A stretch of 64,000 nt of DNA. Origin: Cadophora sp. MPI-SDFR-AT-0126. Its lineage: Eukaryota > Ascomycota > Leotiomycetes > Helotiales > Ploettnerulaceae. Made by a program: the position numbers and the translations under genes. Numbering within the stretch: position 1 is the stretch's first letter; each line of letters begins with the position of its first letter. The notes beneath the pieces are model-generated. The model had not been told where the DNA came from. It saw only the letters and a list, made by a program, of their open reading frames with translations, and ran no database searches. The DNA lies in the NCBI GenBank assembly GCA_020747065.1, contig JAGMVK010000009.1:1922001-1986000 (forward strand), in the 5' to 3' direction. This document shows, one piece after another, positions 1 through 9,706 of this stretch.

Positions 1-1
1 G

Positions 2-1587
2 ACGCCTTCGCTCAATGGGCAGGAGATCCCAGTCGATGTCGTAATTGGAAATCCATTCTTGAGGAACATTTTTGAGACAAAAGACGGCAGGTTTGTCGTG
101 CTCAGCGCGGTGTACGTCGACTTGGTGTATAAGTGGCTGACGTTCTTGGGATGTGGACCGGAGGAGGGGGATGTGAGGGAGAGGGTTAGGAGGTGGGAGT
201 CGGATAGTAAGTTCCTATCTAGCTCTATTTTCCGGCTTTTATTCGAAGATGTGATACTGTATTTTGGTTGAGCACCTCGTTAATGCCAAAGTAAATAGAG
301 CTCATAACAGCAGCCGCCAAAGCCGGTCTGCCCGCAGCACTCGTCCACAGCGAAGAAGAATGGGCTGCTACTCCACAAGGATCCTACCTTCACTCTAAAC
401 CCATCGTGCCCATCACAAAGGTGAACAGTACACCGCCCATCCCCTGGCCATCCCAAACCACGACATCAGCATCCACAGCTCGTCCCCTCCAAGGCATCAA
501 AGTCCTGTGCGCAACACACGCCATAGCCGGACCCAGCGCTGGACGCACATTAGCCGAACACGGCGCGTCCGTCCTCCAAATAATGTTCACACACGGCTTC
601 GAGCACGCCTTCGTATACAACAACGCAAATCTCGGCTGTGCATCAGCACGCCTCAATTTCCACAAGGTAGCCGACGTCCAGCGTATGTGGGAGCTGATCC
701 ACGACGCTGATGTCTGGGTAGATAGTTACCGCGATGGGGCTTTGGCGAAGTTCGGGTTTACGGATGAGAAGATGACGGAGAGGAATGGGAAGCTGATTAT
801 TTCCCATGTGAGATGTTTTGGGTATGGGAGTCCCTGGGGGGATAGGGCAGGCTTTGATATGCAGGGATCGGCGGCGTCGGGGATGATGGCGTACTGTGGA
901 GAGGGAGCGTTGAAACCGAAGTGGCCGCAAGCATCTGTAAGTCTTTCTCGATTTCTCCTCCTCTCCATATTTTCAAATATCCTCCGCCCAAAGTCCAAGC
1001 TACGTGGAACTCTTCCGGATCTGTCAAACTGACCTACAATCCAGGTAATCAATGACTACACAACCGGCTTCCTTGGCGCTCTTGCAATCCTCAGCACCCT
1101 CCTCCGCCGCTCACAAGAAGGTGGTGCCTATGTCCTCGCACCTTCTCTCGTCGGCACAGCCATGTCCATCCTCAAATACTTCAAAGCCACCCCTTCCTCC
1201 TCCGCCTCCCCTTCCCCCTCAAGCTCTCTCACCATCCTCCCCTCACAACCTCACGCGGTCCCGTCCCCACCCTACCAAATCTCTCGCCAAACCGCCCTCG
1301 GCTACCTCCGCACATGGGCGCCTCTCCCGCAACTATCTCTCACCCCCGCGCGCTACGATCCAATCTTGTTGGTGCCAATTGGAAGTTCGCTGCCGTGTTT
1401 CCCAGGTTCTGAGGAAGGGTTTAAAGTTGAGAGTGTGGAAGCAAGGAGTAAGAAGAATCTGGTGGGGGATGTGGCGGTGGGGGTGTTGCGGAAGTTGAAG
1501 CAGTTGAAGGAGATGAGGGAGGAGTTGGAGGGGTTGGGCGAGAATGAGTGTCGCGAATTCCCTGAGAAGCTACTATTACTGGGATAG
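2..1587 (+). CDS. CaiB/BaiF-type (family III) CoA-transferase, 3' part
   Basis: The 5' end lies outside the window. Exons 2-206, 311-936 and 1045-1587 join in frame; both introns have GTAAGT donors and CAG acceptors. After the second intron the frame resumes at VINDYTTGFLGALAIL. Family III CoA-transferases (formyl-CoA transferase, carnitine CoA-transferase, alpha-methylacyl-CoA racemase relatives) move CoA between carboxylic acids. The segment LQGIKVLCATHAIAGPSAGR followed by LAEHGASV matches the entry to a CoA-transferase domain; the FGYG and GFDMQGSAASGMM stretches match the family's central region. Starting at a second such domain after a complete one, it looks like the double-domain fungal form. 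It ends 90 bp from the convergent regulator gene. The exact substrate cannot be read from the sequence. The first acceptor could also be 3 nt further on. Confidence 0.85.
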
Positions 1588-1677
1588 GTGATAGGTTCGG
1601 AGAATACTGCTTATTAAACAAATTTTGAGACAATCGAGTAAGATTAAAGATTACAGAAAATTCGACATCAAAGTGCC

Positions 1678-3946
1678 CTACTGTGTCATCGTGAAGCTAT
1701 TTACATCATCAAACAGGGGAAATTCGGAAGCAAGACTTCCGTCGAACTCCCATCCATCGGGCATCAGCCACAATGTATCCATCATCCCAATATCATCTTG
1801 AAGAACATCTAGGTTATCACATGTTTGCTGATTAGGATACAGGGGAGCAGAGACATTGTCGGTTACAGCATCTCCAGTGACCATGGAGGAAGAATCCACA
1901 GTCAGATCCCCAGCGCCATCCCGACGATTCGAGTCCACTTCCAAATCTACACACCTCCATGTCAGCTTTCATTATTCCCAAAGAAGATCAACCTTCACAA
2001 CTCACCACTAACCTCCATCAATCCTTCCAAAAGTCTCAACATTTCCCCCGCCGCCGGATCCCACCTCCATTCAAAACCCCTCAACATGCCAATCGCGAGA
2101 TTCAAGTCTCTCTGCGCCTCCACCTGTGTAATCTCCTCTCTCCAAAGTCCCAAAAGCAAAATACAGCTACAGGACACGAGACGCAACGCTTGTCGCCAAG
2201 TAGGAGCAAGTGAGCGATGACTGCGGGTGGGTTGAAGGAGCTTCTGGTAGCAGGAAATGATGGTTTGGGAAGCACGCAGACAGATACTAGTCGATTCCAT
2301 GGAGCGGGGACCAGCGAGGAAGGGGGAGCGGATGACTATCCGGGCCCTGAGATCGTGAAATGTCAACAAACTATTTCTAACTTCTCGGCGTAGCCAAGAT
2401 GAGATGAGGAATGTATCCTTACCAGCAGACATGAATACGAGATAACGTCTCATTCACAGCGATCGCTCTATCCACTGCGTTGCATGCAGGTTCCGAGACC
2501 GTCGCCTCCATCGCTGCCGACATTTTTGCTTCTACTCTCACAAGCAGCTCTTCATCGATCCGATGTTTTGAAAGCTCATCCGATATTTCCTTTTGCAGAA
2601 GCAGGAGTCGGATGAACCGCCTCACGCCCGGCTCTTCGGCGAGTAGGATATTCAAAATGCGGTGATTGACTTCAGGTAGTGGGATCATAGATCTAGACGT
2701 GACGTGCTGTGTTGACGTGTACCTATGGTACATGGTCAGTAAATGACACTGAAATTTATGATATCATTTTGAGGACTGAGTTGGGGTGGACTTACTGGTC
2801 AGCGAATAATATAGACAGATAAAGCCAGTGCGCGTGTCGATCTCCCGTAAGTTCGGAAGCTCGCTCGAGATCAACGTCTCTTACTAAAAGAACTGCTTGT
2901 CCAAGGACTGCTTTGGCTTGGTTTGTGGATTTGTTCCCGATGGCATAGATGTGTTGCACGAACAGCGCAGCGACCAGAGGGATACTTGCGGGGCCGGTGA
3001 AGACGTTGATACATTTGGTCGATTGATCGAATAGCCACTCTGGTATACACCTGCAAAGGGGCTTGGTAGCCATCAACAATGCCAGGGTAGCGAAGAGGGC
3101 AGCTGCTACGTCAGCTGCGATGCCGGTCATTCTCATCGCCGCTTGCGTCTGGAAAGAAAAGGAGACTTCATTTTGGTAAAAGTCGTGGACGAGGTCTAGG
3201 ATGATCGCTTTGTCGATTATGCAGCTGAAGATGGAGTCTCGACTGAAGAACTCCTCAAGCAGGTTTGTGAGCTCTGTCTTGTTGAATATCTGTGACGAGC
3301 AATGTTGCCCATCGGTAGCAGTCTCACAGGCAGTTGGAAACCTGGCGGTCGCTGGAGAGGGTTCACTGAAGCTGAGAGAGATGTCCAGTCCTGGTTAAGT
3401 TAGCTATACCTCTATGGTTGGACCTGATGGATATCAAAGGAATTCGAAAAGAGTCTAGTGAGATCACGCATTCACAGTCTAAAGTCCACATACCATGTTT
3501 TATTTTGGTCATGCGAATAATCAAACTCGACAAAGCTTCTGGGATATGACTATACGAAGTCAGACCAGGTCTTTTCAATGGCTTCTGTCTTCCGCTGCCT
3601 TCCCCCGCAAGATTTGCATCGAGAGCTCGAGGTGGCGCATACGATGTCAAAGATGTAGACAAAGACTGTGGAGTAGGACCCAAGCGGGCGCGTAAAGGTC
3701 TGGGGATGAATCAGCATGAGACAGAACTTTTATCGAACAATCCTATATCCGCATCCAAATCTGGGGTTGAAGGAAGTGACGATGGGGATATGGGATGACA
3801 TACCTTGCTTTCTCTCGTGACTGGCACGGAACATGGGCCTTGGCGCACCGCGAGCATGGGAATGGAGGTTGGCATGCTCGGCGAAGAGACCGGCAGCGGT
3901 CGCAGGCTATCGGTATCCGTTGATTCTTTGTATTCTTTGCAATCAT
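1678..3946 (-). CDS. Zn(II)2Cys6 fungal transcription factor
   Basis: Six exons, 3946-3804, 3699-3494, 3390-2796, 2722-2423, 2346-2006 and 1946-1678, give 617 aa; all phases close. The N-terminus carries a binuclear zinc cluster at about residues 15-41 with spacing C-x2-C-x6-C-x5-C-x2-C-x6-C (CDRCRSLRRAC then CSRCAKAHVPC). The rest is a long helical region of the kind that follows the cluster in this family, with no other recognised motif. The ATG at 3946 was chosen because a TGA lies just upstream in frame. It is divergent from the MFS transporter gene, 625 bp apart, and that shared promoter has two CCG-N5-CGG motifs, the kind of site this family binds. I infer that it regulates the transporter and possibly neighbouring genes. 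The inducer is unknown. Confidence 0.88.
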
Positions 3947-4571
3947 GATTATGAGTGTTTCCAATCATGTCCTTGTTGTTGAAGTGTTCGTCTGGAGGCG
4001 GCTTCGTTGTCGTCGTCTGTTAGTGATTAGCCGAGGCTGTTTGGGGCTGTTAGAAATGGTGGTATGCTTAGTCAGCATTACCCCTACCTATTTCTGTAGC
4101 TCTCCATAACTCAATCCATATGGTTAATTCTATCAGGGGCTAAGGCATAAAGCTAGATCAATTCAAGATACGACCGAACGAAAGTGTCTGGTGATTAGGA
4201 AGAGTTATAATCCTTCCTCGTTGATTTCCCAGATCGCATGTTCTTGCCTTGGATTTTCCTTATACGTGCAAATGGTCTGTTCCCGATGTGGCCGTGCAAG
4301 CCACAACAGTGAGGGGGTGAGTCGCGCGGAGGTTAGCATGAATTCGCTACCAACTACCTCGTATATCCGCAGTGCGGATATAACGTGGGGAGAGTCCAGG
4401 CCAATATGTATATCAGAGCAGAAGTATTCATACTCTGTGATATCCGATCGTCGGTGGAAGTGGAGAGAAAGATACAATATTTACATTATCTTCTCCACCT
4501 TGACCGAAAATTGCAGATCTGTTTCCAACCCAAAACACGATTGAATACATTCAACAGTGGTCATTGCAGAA
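3947..4571. promoter_or_regulatory. Divergent promoter of the Zn2Cys6 regulator and MFS transporter
   Basis: This 625-bp gap separates two divergently read genes. It contains no convincing ORF. It does contain two everted CGG pairs with the same 5-bp spacer, at 4367-4377 and 4444-4454, listed separately. A pyrimidine/AT-rich stretch precedes each start. Confidence 0.6.
4362..4382. promoter_or_regulatory. 21-bp palindrome with CCG-N5-CGG core
   Basis: TATATCCG-cagtg-CGGATATA is a perfect 8-bp-arm inverted repeat. CGG triplets in inverted, everted or direct pairs are the classic targets of Zn2Cys6 dimers. A second CCG-N5-CGG lies at 4444-4454 (ATCGT spacer), 66 bp away between first spacer bases. 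Binding by the adjacent regulator is inference. Confidence 0.6.
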
Positions 4572-6281
4572 ATGTCGAAACAGCACTTAGATGCCCATGA
4601 TGCAAATATCGATCATGTCGAAAATACGACTTATCCAACCCCTCAACTCAAGTCAGAAGACATTGACATCGGTGCCCTGTATGCAGATTCGCACCCTTCC
4701 GTAGTCTTCACACCTGCCACACAGAGAAGATTTCTTCTTCGTGTGGACTGTGTCTTGATGCCTCTGATGTTTATCTCCTTCGGACTTCAATACATGGACA
4801 AAGCTTTGCTCTCCACGGCAGCCCAGTTCGGTATCATCCAGGATCTGCATCTTTACGATGTCGTGATTGTCGATGGCAAACCTAAACACAACTTAGTCAA
4901 GTTCTCATATGTCACAATGATCTTTTACTGGGGATACTTTGCTGGATGTAAGGTTCATCAGATATTTTGTTCGTGTGAAAGCTTGCTGACCTCCAAGGCT
5001 TCCCGGCTTTGTATCTCTCTCAGCGACTTCCCATCGGGAAATACGCTGGTATAGCAATCATAGTATGGGGCGGCGTGACAATGTCTTCAGCAGCGGTCAC
5101 CACGTATCATGGTTTCCTAGTTCAGAGGTAAAATTCCATGACCGAGCATCCAGTCATCGCCGTTCTGACAGAAGAATAGATTTTTCTTGGGCTTCTGTGA
5201 AGCTGCCATCTCGCCGGCATTCTCTCTGATCACCGCGATGTGGTATAGGAGAGAAGAACAACCACTTCGTCTGGCAATCTGGTATGCCGCAACCGGATTC
5301 GGATCCCTTGTAGGCAATCTGTCAGCCTGGGGAATTGGACACATTCGTGGAAATCTGTCTCCATGGCAATACCAATACCTTCTACTCGGAGCACTAACCT
5401 CTGTTTGGGGCACAGTTGTCGCATGGCTACTTCCGGACAATCCAATGAAAGCCCAATTCCTTTCAGAAGATGAGAAGGTTTTCGCAGTGCAGCGTATGCG
5501 CGATGGACAGACGGGCATTGAGAATAGCCACTTCAAAGTTTACCAGGTGGCTGAAGCTTTGGCAGATCCAAAGACTTACTTCCTGCTTTTCATGACGTTT
5601 TGCATTCATATGGTAAATGGAGCTGTCTCAGGATTCGGATCGATCATTGTTACTGGGTTCGGCTTCAATGGTCTACATGCAGTCTTACTTCTTGGTGTTG
5701 TCGGTGCGATCGTCTTCGTCACCCTCATACTTGCTGGGTAAGCGTCAATTCAATTACCTGGTCAACGTCAGCTCATTTTCAACAGTATTTGGAGCGTATA
5801 CATCAGAAATCAACGTATCAACGTTCTGGTTGTGGCCGTTTTGCCAGTTATTGCGGGCTGTATCATTATCTGGAAGGCACCTTGGAAACCACTTGCAGCA
5901 CCCCTCGCCGGCTTCTACCTGCTGGGCTTCTTCGCAGCTGGATACGTTATGATTCTCGCACTCATGTCCGCAAACACCGCTGGCCATACGAAAAAAGCTT
6001 TCACTGCAGGTCTCATGTGGGCAACATACTGTATCTCGAATGGTGTTGCTCCTCTGCTGGTCAAGACTACGGAAGTCGTAGAGCACTACCCTACGCTTTT
6101 CAAGCCTTTGATTGCGTTGCTGGTTGGTAATATCGTGGCGGCTGTAGGGCTCCGATTTTATCTTGAGAACGAAAATAAGAAACGCGATAGGCACAGCTCA
6201 ATCTCGGATGAGAGTGCTGCCGAGACGGCATTCAAGGACTTGACTGATGGAGAAAATCCAAACTTCAGGTACACATGGTAA
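4572..6281 (+). CDS. MFS transporter, anion:cation symporter (allantoate permease-like) family
   Basis: Exons 4572-4947, 4998-5127, 5180-5737 and 5786-6281 give 519 aa with consistent phases and GT-AG introns. The ATG at 4572 begins MSKQHLDAHDAN. The order of hydrophobic segments fits a 12-TM major facilitator. Family signatures are LMPLMFISFGLQYMDKALLS in TM1, FYWGYFAG with FPALYLSQRLPIGKYAG after the first introns, and GFCEAAISPAFSLITAMWYRR. These match the Dal5/Tna1-type ACS group of plasma-membrane permeases for organic anions and vitamins (allantoate, nicotinate, pantothenate and similar). The substrate cannot be told from sequence. Divergence from the Zn2Cys6 gene suggests pathway-specific induction. 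The C-terminal tail is acidic and cytosolic. Confidence 0.9.
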
Positions 6282-7068
6282 GGGGAGAAAGCAGCTAGAA
6301 AACAGGACCAACAAGCGAGAAACAAGAAATATAGTGGGCAGTTGAAATTGACGTGCCTTTTTCGTCCATTATGTTACCCCTGTGCGCGGAAGAGCGATCA
6401 AAGAACTTGATGTTCTTGGGCAATTTTGGCAGGAGAAAATACAGAATCTTCAAACGGACGTTCCGATACGACTCCCCCATTCTCACCTCGCTTCGCATGA
6501 TGAATAAAGCGAGAGCCAACTGGATGCTCCAAAAACAGACGTTATCGGTTGAATCATGACATAGGGAACATATTTCTGCCCGTCTGTTCCATTTATCAAT
6601 TTTGCATCCTGGGTTGTACAGTATGCAAGCCTCGGGGTCCAAAACTAGACATTCTCCACTTGTGATTTCAACCCCGCCACCCAGAAGACATGGCTATCAA
6701 ATTTCTTTTACCATACGGAGTCAACGGAGTTCAATCTGCACAATCAATAATCAATTCTATGAAGTTTCAAGCCAGTCCGCACTGTCGCTATCCCACAATC
6801 TTCAAACCAGCGGATCAACTCGACAAACGCCCAGTCTACAGTTGCGCTAGGATCGGCGGGATGGACAAGTACAGGTTCAATTAGGGGGTTGCTTCCTTAT
6901 TAACTGAGACGATGAAGAACTGTAGCTCCGCTATGGCGAAATAGCTACAAGCAGATGAGATATAAGCAGATATATTGATGGAAACCCCAGATCATCGTGC
7001 TCCTAGGCGAATCTTAACAGGGTCTCCCCATCAAATGCTATACTTGCCCAACCAAGAGAAGGATCGCG
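6282..7068. other. Convergent intergenic region
   Basis: These 787 bp lie between the 3' ends of the transporter and the NmrA-like gene. Only short ORFs without splice support occur, and I see no RNA gene or repeat. Confidence 0.5.
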
Positions 7069-7962
7069 TCACCGCTTCTCAAACTTGCTGCTGTTCTCCA
7101 GCCATGCTCTGAAATCCTGTAGTTCTGGGTACTCCACTCTCAACGACTTAATGTCCACTTTGTATCCATCTGTCTTGAACCAGCCGAACATGGTCCGCAG
7201 CTCCTTAACCATATGTTGGATCCCGGCACCTAAAAATGGGAATATCATCGGCAGGTCGAAACCCATCGTTTGCTTGAAGATTTTGGATCCCTCCTCGAAA
7301 GTGAGTTCGTCTCCTGCAATCCCAATCGCTTGACCTTGATATTTTTCCGTGTCAAGCAGTGCAGCCGCTCCGATATGTCCTATATCCTTGATGCTAACCA
7401 ATTGCAGTGCGGTACTTCCAAGGCCGTGCCACATGCTTGCGAAGGTCTTGCCAAGAAAGTCTGGTGAAAGAGCCTCCATGAACACGACTGGGCGCAAGAT
7501 GGTCCATTTCATATTGCTCTGTGCTGTTCGTTCCTTCAGGTAGGCTTCGATGTGATGCTTGGAAGCGAAATGCGGAACGCTCGTTGGAGTCTGGTCCGAT
7601 AGATTGGGGCCGCCTCGGTCGACTGAAGCAAAGACGAAATGCTTCACTCCGTTTGCGATGCTTGCATCGATAAGTGGCTTAGCTTGGGCTTCCTCCTCCC
7701 CACTTTTTCCTGGTATAGTAACACAGTACACGCCGTCGATGGCTCCAGCCTTCTCAAAGATCGCATCAGTATTACTGAGGTCCCCTTTGATAAGAATGAC
7801 GTTTAGATTTACTGCCAGCCGCTTCGCTGCAGCAGATTCCGTATTGCGAGTCAAAGCAAGTATCTGGAATGACTGAGTTGAAGCTTTCGCAAGAAGGCTA
7901 TTGACCACAGCACCTCCTTGCTTACCAGTTGCACCTGTGATGAGAAATCTTCGAGTGGCCAT
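7069..7962 (-). CDS. NmrA-like NAD(P)-binding protein
   Basis: Intronless, 297 aa, ATG at 7962. The N-terminus has the Rossmann glycine motif GATGKQGG at residues 10-17 after a beta strand, typical of atypical short-chain dehydrogenases of the NmrA/HSCARG group. The middle (FVFASVDRGG, WTILRPVVFMEAL) matches the family. The normal Tyr-x3-Lys catalytic pair of SDRs is not evident, as usual for NmrA-like proteins. These act as redox sensors or regulators by binding NAD(P), or as reductases in some pathways. It is divergent from the SDR gene at 8525, so the two probably share control. Which of the two roles applies cannot be decided here. Confidence 0.9.
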   Translation of the reverse strand: MATRRFLITGATGKQGGAVVNSLLAKASTQSFQILALTRNTESAAAKRLAVNLNVILIKGDLSNTDAIFEKAGAIDGVYCVTIPGKSGEEEAQAKPLIDASIANGVKHFVFASVDRGGPNLSDQTPTSVPHFASKHHIEAYLKERTAQSNMKWTILRPVVFMEALSPDFLGKTFASMWHGLGSTALQLVSIKDIGHIGAAALLDTEKYQGQAIGIAGDELTFEEGSKIFKQTMGFDLPMIFPFLGAGIQHMVKELRTMFGWFKTDGYKVDIKSLRVEYPELQDFRAWLENSSKFEKR

Positions 7963-8524
7963 TGCTGTGGTGCAGTGATTGAGACGATAGAGCGTGTGAA
8001 CTTACATAACGCAAGGTTGAGGTATCAATTGCCGGCCAACGCAGGCAACTTATAGCTCCGTCTCAAGTGACAGAACGAGTAGAAATGGCGCAGAAAAGGA
8101 GAAAGTAGGGAAATACGCAAAGGAGGATGTGGCTTGCTAATGGATATGCGTGCGATTGCTTCCTAGCGACTCCTGAGCGGAAAGTCCGGGGAGAAATGCG
8201 GAGCACCGCCGGGTGAGGGTGCGGGGCGGAGTGCGGAGGTTTATTAGTGCAAACTTTGACTCTTTCACGGAGACTTCTACCATGAAATCGGCGCAACAAT
8301 AGTCCCGGATAGCAGTACTTTCGGAGACATTTCCATTGTTTCGGTTGTCTTTGGGCCAACTCGTAGGGCTCCTCATCCTCGCCCTCGAGGACTTATAAGG
8401 TAGAGCTGCCTTAGACGCTAGAAGATTTTAACATCACTCGGTCATTGCCTTGCAAAATCCACGACGTTCACAGCATTGCACTTGATTGAAAGCTCTTCTC
8501 GATAAGCCCCGAATTCTTGTTACG
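7963..8524. promoter_or_regulatory. Divergent promoter of NmrA-like and SDR genes
   Basis: This 562-bp region has no believable ORF. Five SYGGRG hexamers (the CreA carbon-catabolite repressor consensus) fall within 8186-8238: CCGGGG at 8186, GCGGAG at 8198, GCGGGG at 8221, GCGGAG at 8226 and GCGGAG at 8233. The density suggests glucose repression; binding is not shown. Confidence 0.5.
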
Positions 8525-9706
8525 ATGAAGTTCAATTTCAACCCACAGATGCTGCCAGATTTGCGAGGAAAAGTCTATCTTGTCACTGGAGGAAATAACG
8601 GCATGTGAGTTTTCTTCCTCGTTTCCCTGGTGAGCGTCAAGGTATTAACTGGAGGATAGTGGAAAATATACCGTCTATCACCTTGCGAAGCATAATGCAA
8701 GAGTCTATCTCTGCGCCAGATCAAAAGACAAGGCTAATGGTGCAATCGCGGAACTTAAACAATGGGCGAAAAGGGACGATCTTGATATTCAATTTCTGCT
8801 ATTAGATCTGCTTGATTTATCTTCTGTCAAATCCGTGGCACAAGAATTTTTGAGGCAAGTACTAATCACAAATCTCTTGGTGGCACTGACGCTGATACCA
8901 TCAATAGCAAAGAGACTCAATTGCATGGACTTGTTAATAATGGCGGTATCATGGCTGTTCCTGATGCTCTCAGCAAAGATGGATTCGAGTCTCAGTTCGC
9001 AGTAAGATTTTTGGCGAGACAACTTTACACGTGTTGATGACTGACTTTTGCCATTTTGGCAACACGATCAGACAAATTACCTCTCTCACTATCTTCTTAC
9101 TTATCTCCTTACACCTATTCTTCTTGAAACTGCCGCCAAGTCACCAGCTGGCACAGTAAGGATTGTCAATGTCGCTTCTTCGAATCATGCAAAAGCGCCT
9201 GCTGGCGGGATTGATTTCCAAGATATCAATATGCGGAACCCTAAGTATGATCCATGGGTTAAGTACGGGCAAAGTAAGCTTGCAAATGTTCTACATGCCA
9301 AAGCACTCAATAAGCGATTCAAAGACAAAGGAATCTGGGCTGCTTCTCTGCACCCTGGCATCGTCGACACGTAAGATCTATCAAATCTTGTCCTTTCTTG
9401 GCTCTAACCATTATGATTATTAGGGGTCTGATGAGCAACGTCCAAATGCCCGGGATTTCTATCCTATCCTCTAGACCTGCAGTGTTTCTAATGCGCGGTG
9501 TGGGTTTCTTAATGAAAGCTGATGAGGGAAGCTGGACACAACTCTTTGCTGTGGCATCGCCTCAATTTACGGCAGAACTCTCCGGCACCTATCTTGAACC
9601 TCTGGTAAAGACCGGCAAGCTCAGCGCTGATGGTGAGCGAGCGGACCTCGCAGAGAAGTTGTGGGATTGGACAGAGCAGACAATGCGGTCGAAAGGATTC
9701 ATTTAG
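8525..9706 (+). CDS. Short-chain dehydrogenase/reductase (retinol dehydrogenase-like)
   Basis: Exons 8525-8604, 8660-8854, 8908-9001, 9072-9370 and 9424-9706 give 316 aa. The N-terminus reads GKVYLVTGGNNGIGKYT, the TGxxxGxG cofactor motif split by intron 1. The NNAG motif appears as NNGGIM. Catalytic Ser lies in NVASSNHAK and the Tyr-x3-Lys pair in YGQSKLAN. This fits an NAD(P)-dependent oxidoreductase of the WW-domain oxidoreductase/retinol dehydrogenase-like group common in fungal catabolic and secondary pathways. Intron 2 has a GC donor (GCAAGT at 8855) with a normal AG acceptor, needed to keep the frame. The gene pairs with the NmrA-like gene head to head. The substrate is unknown. Confidence 0.9.
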
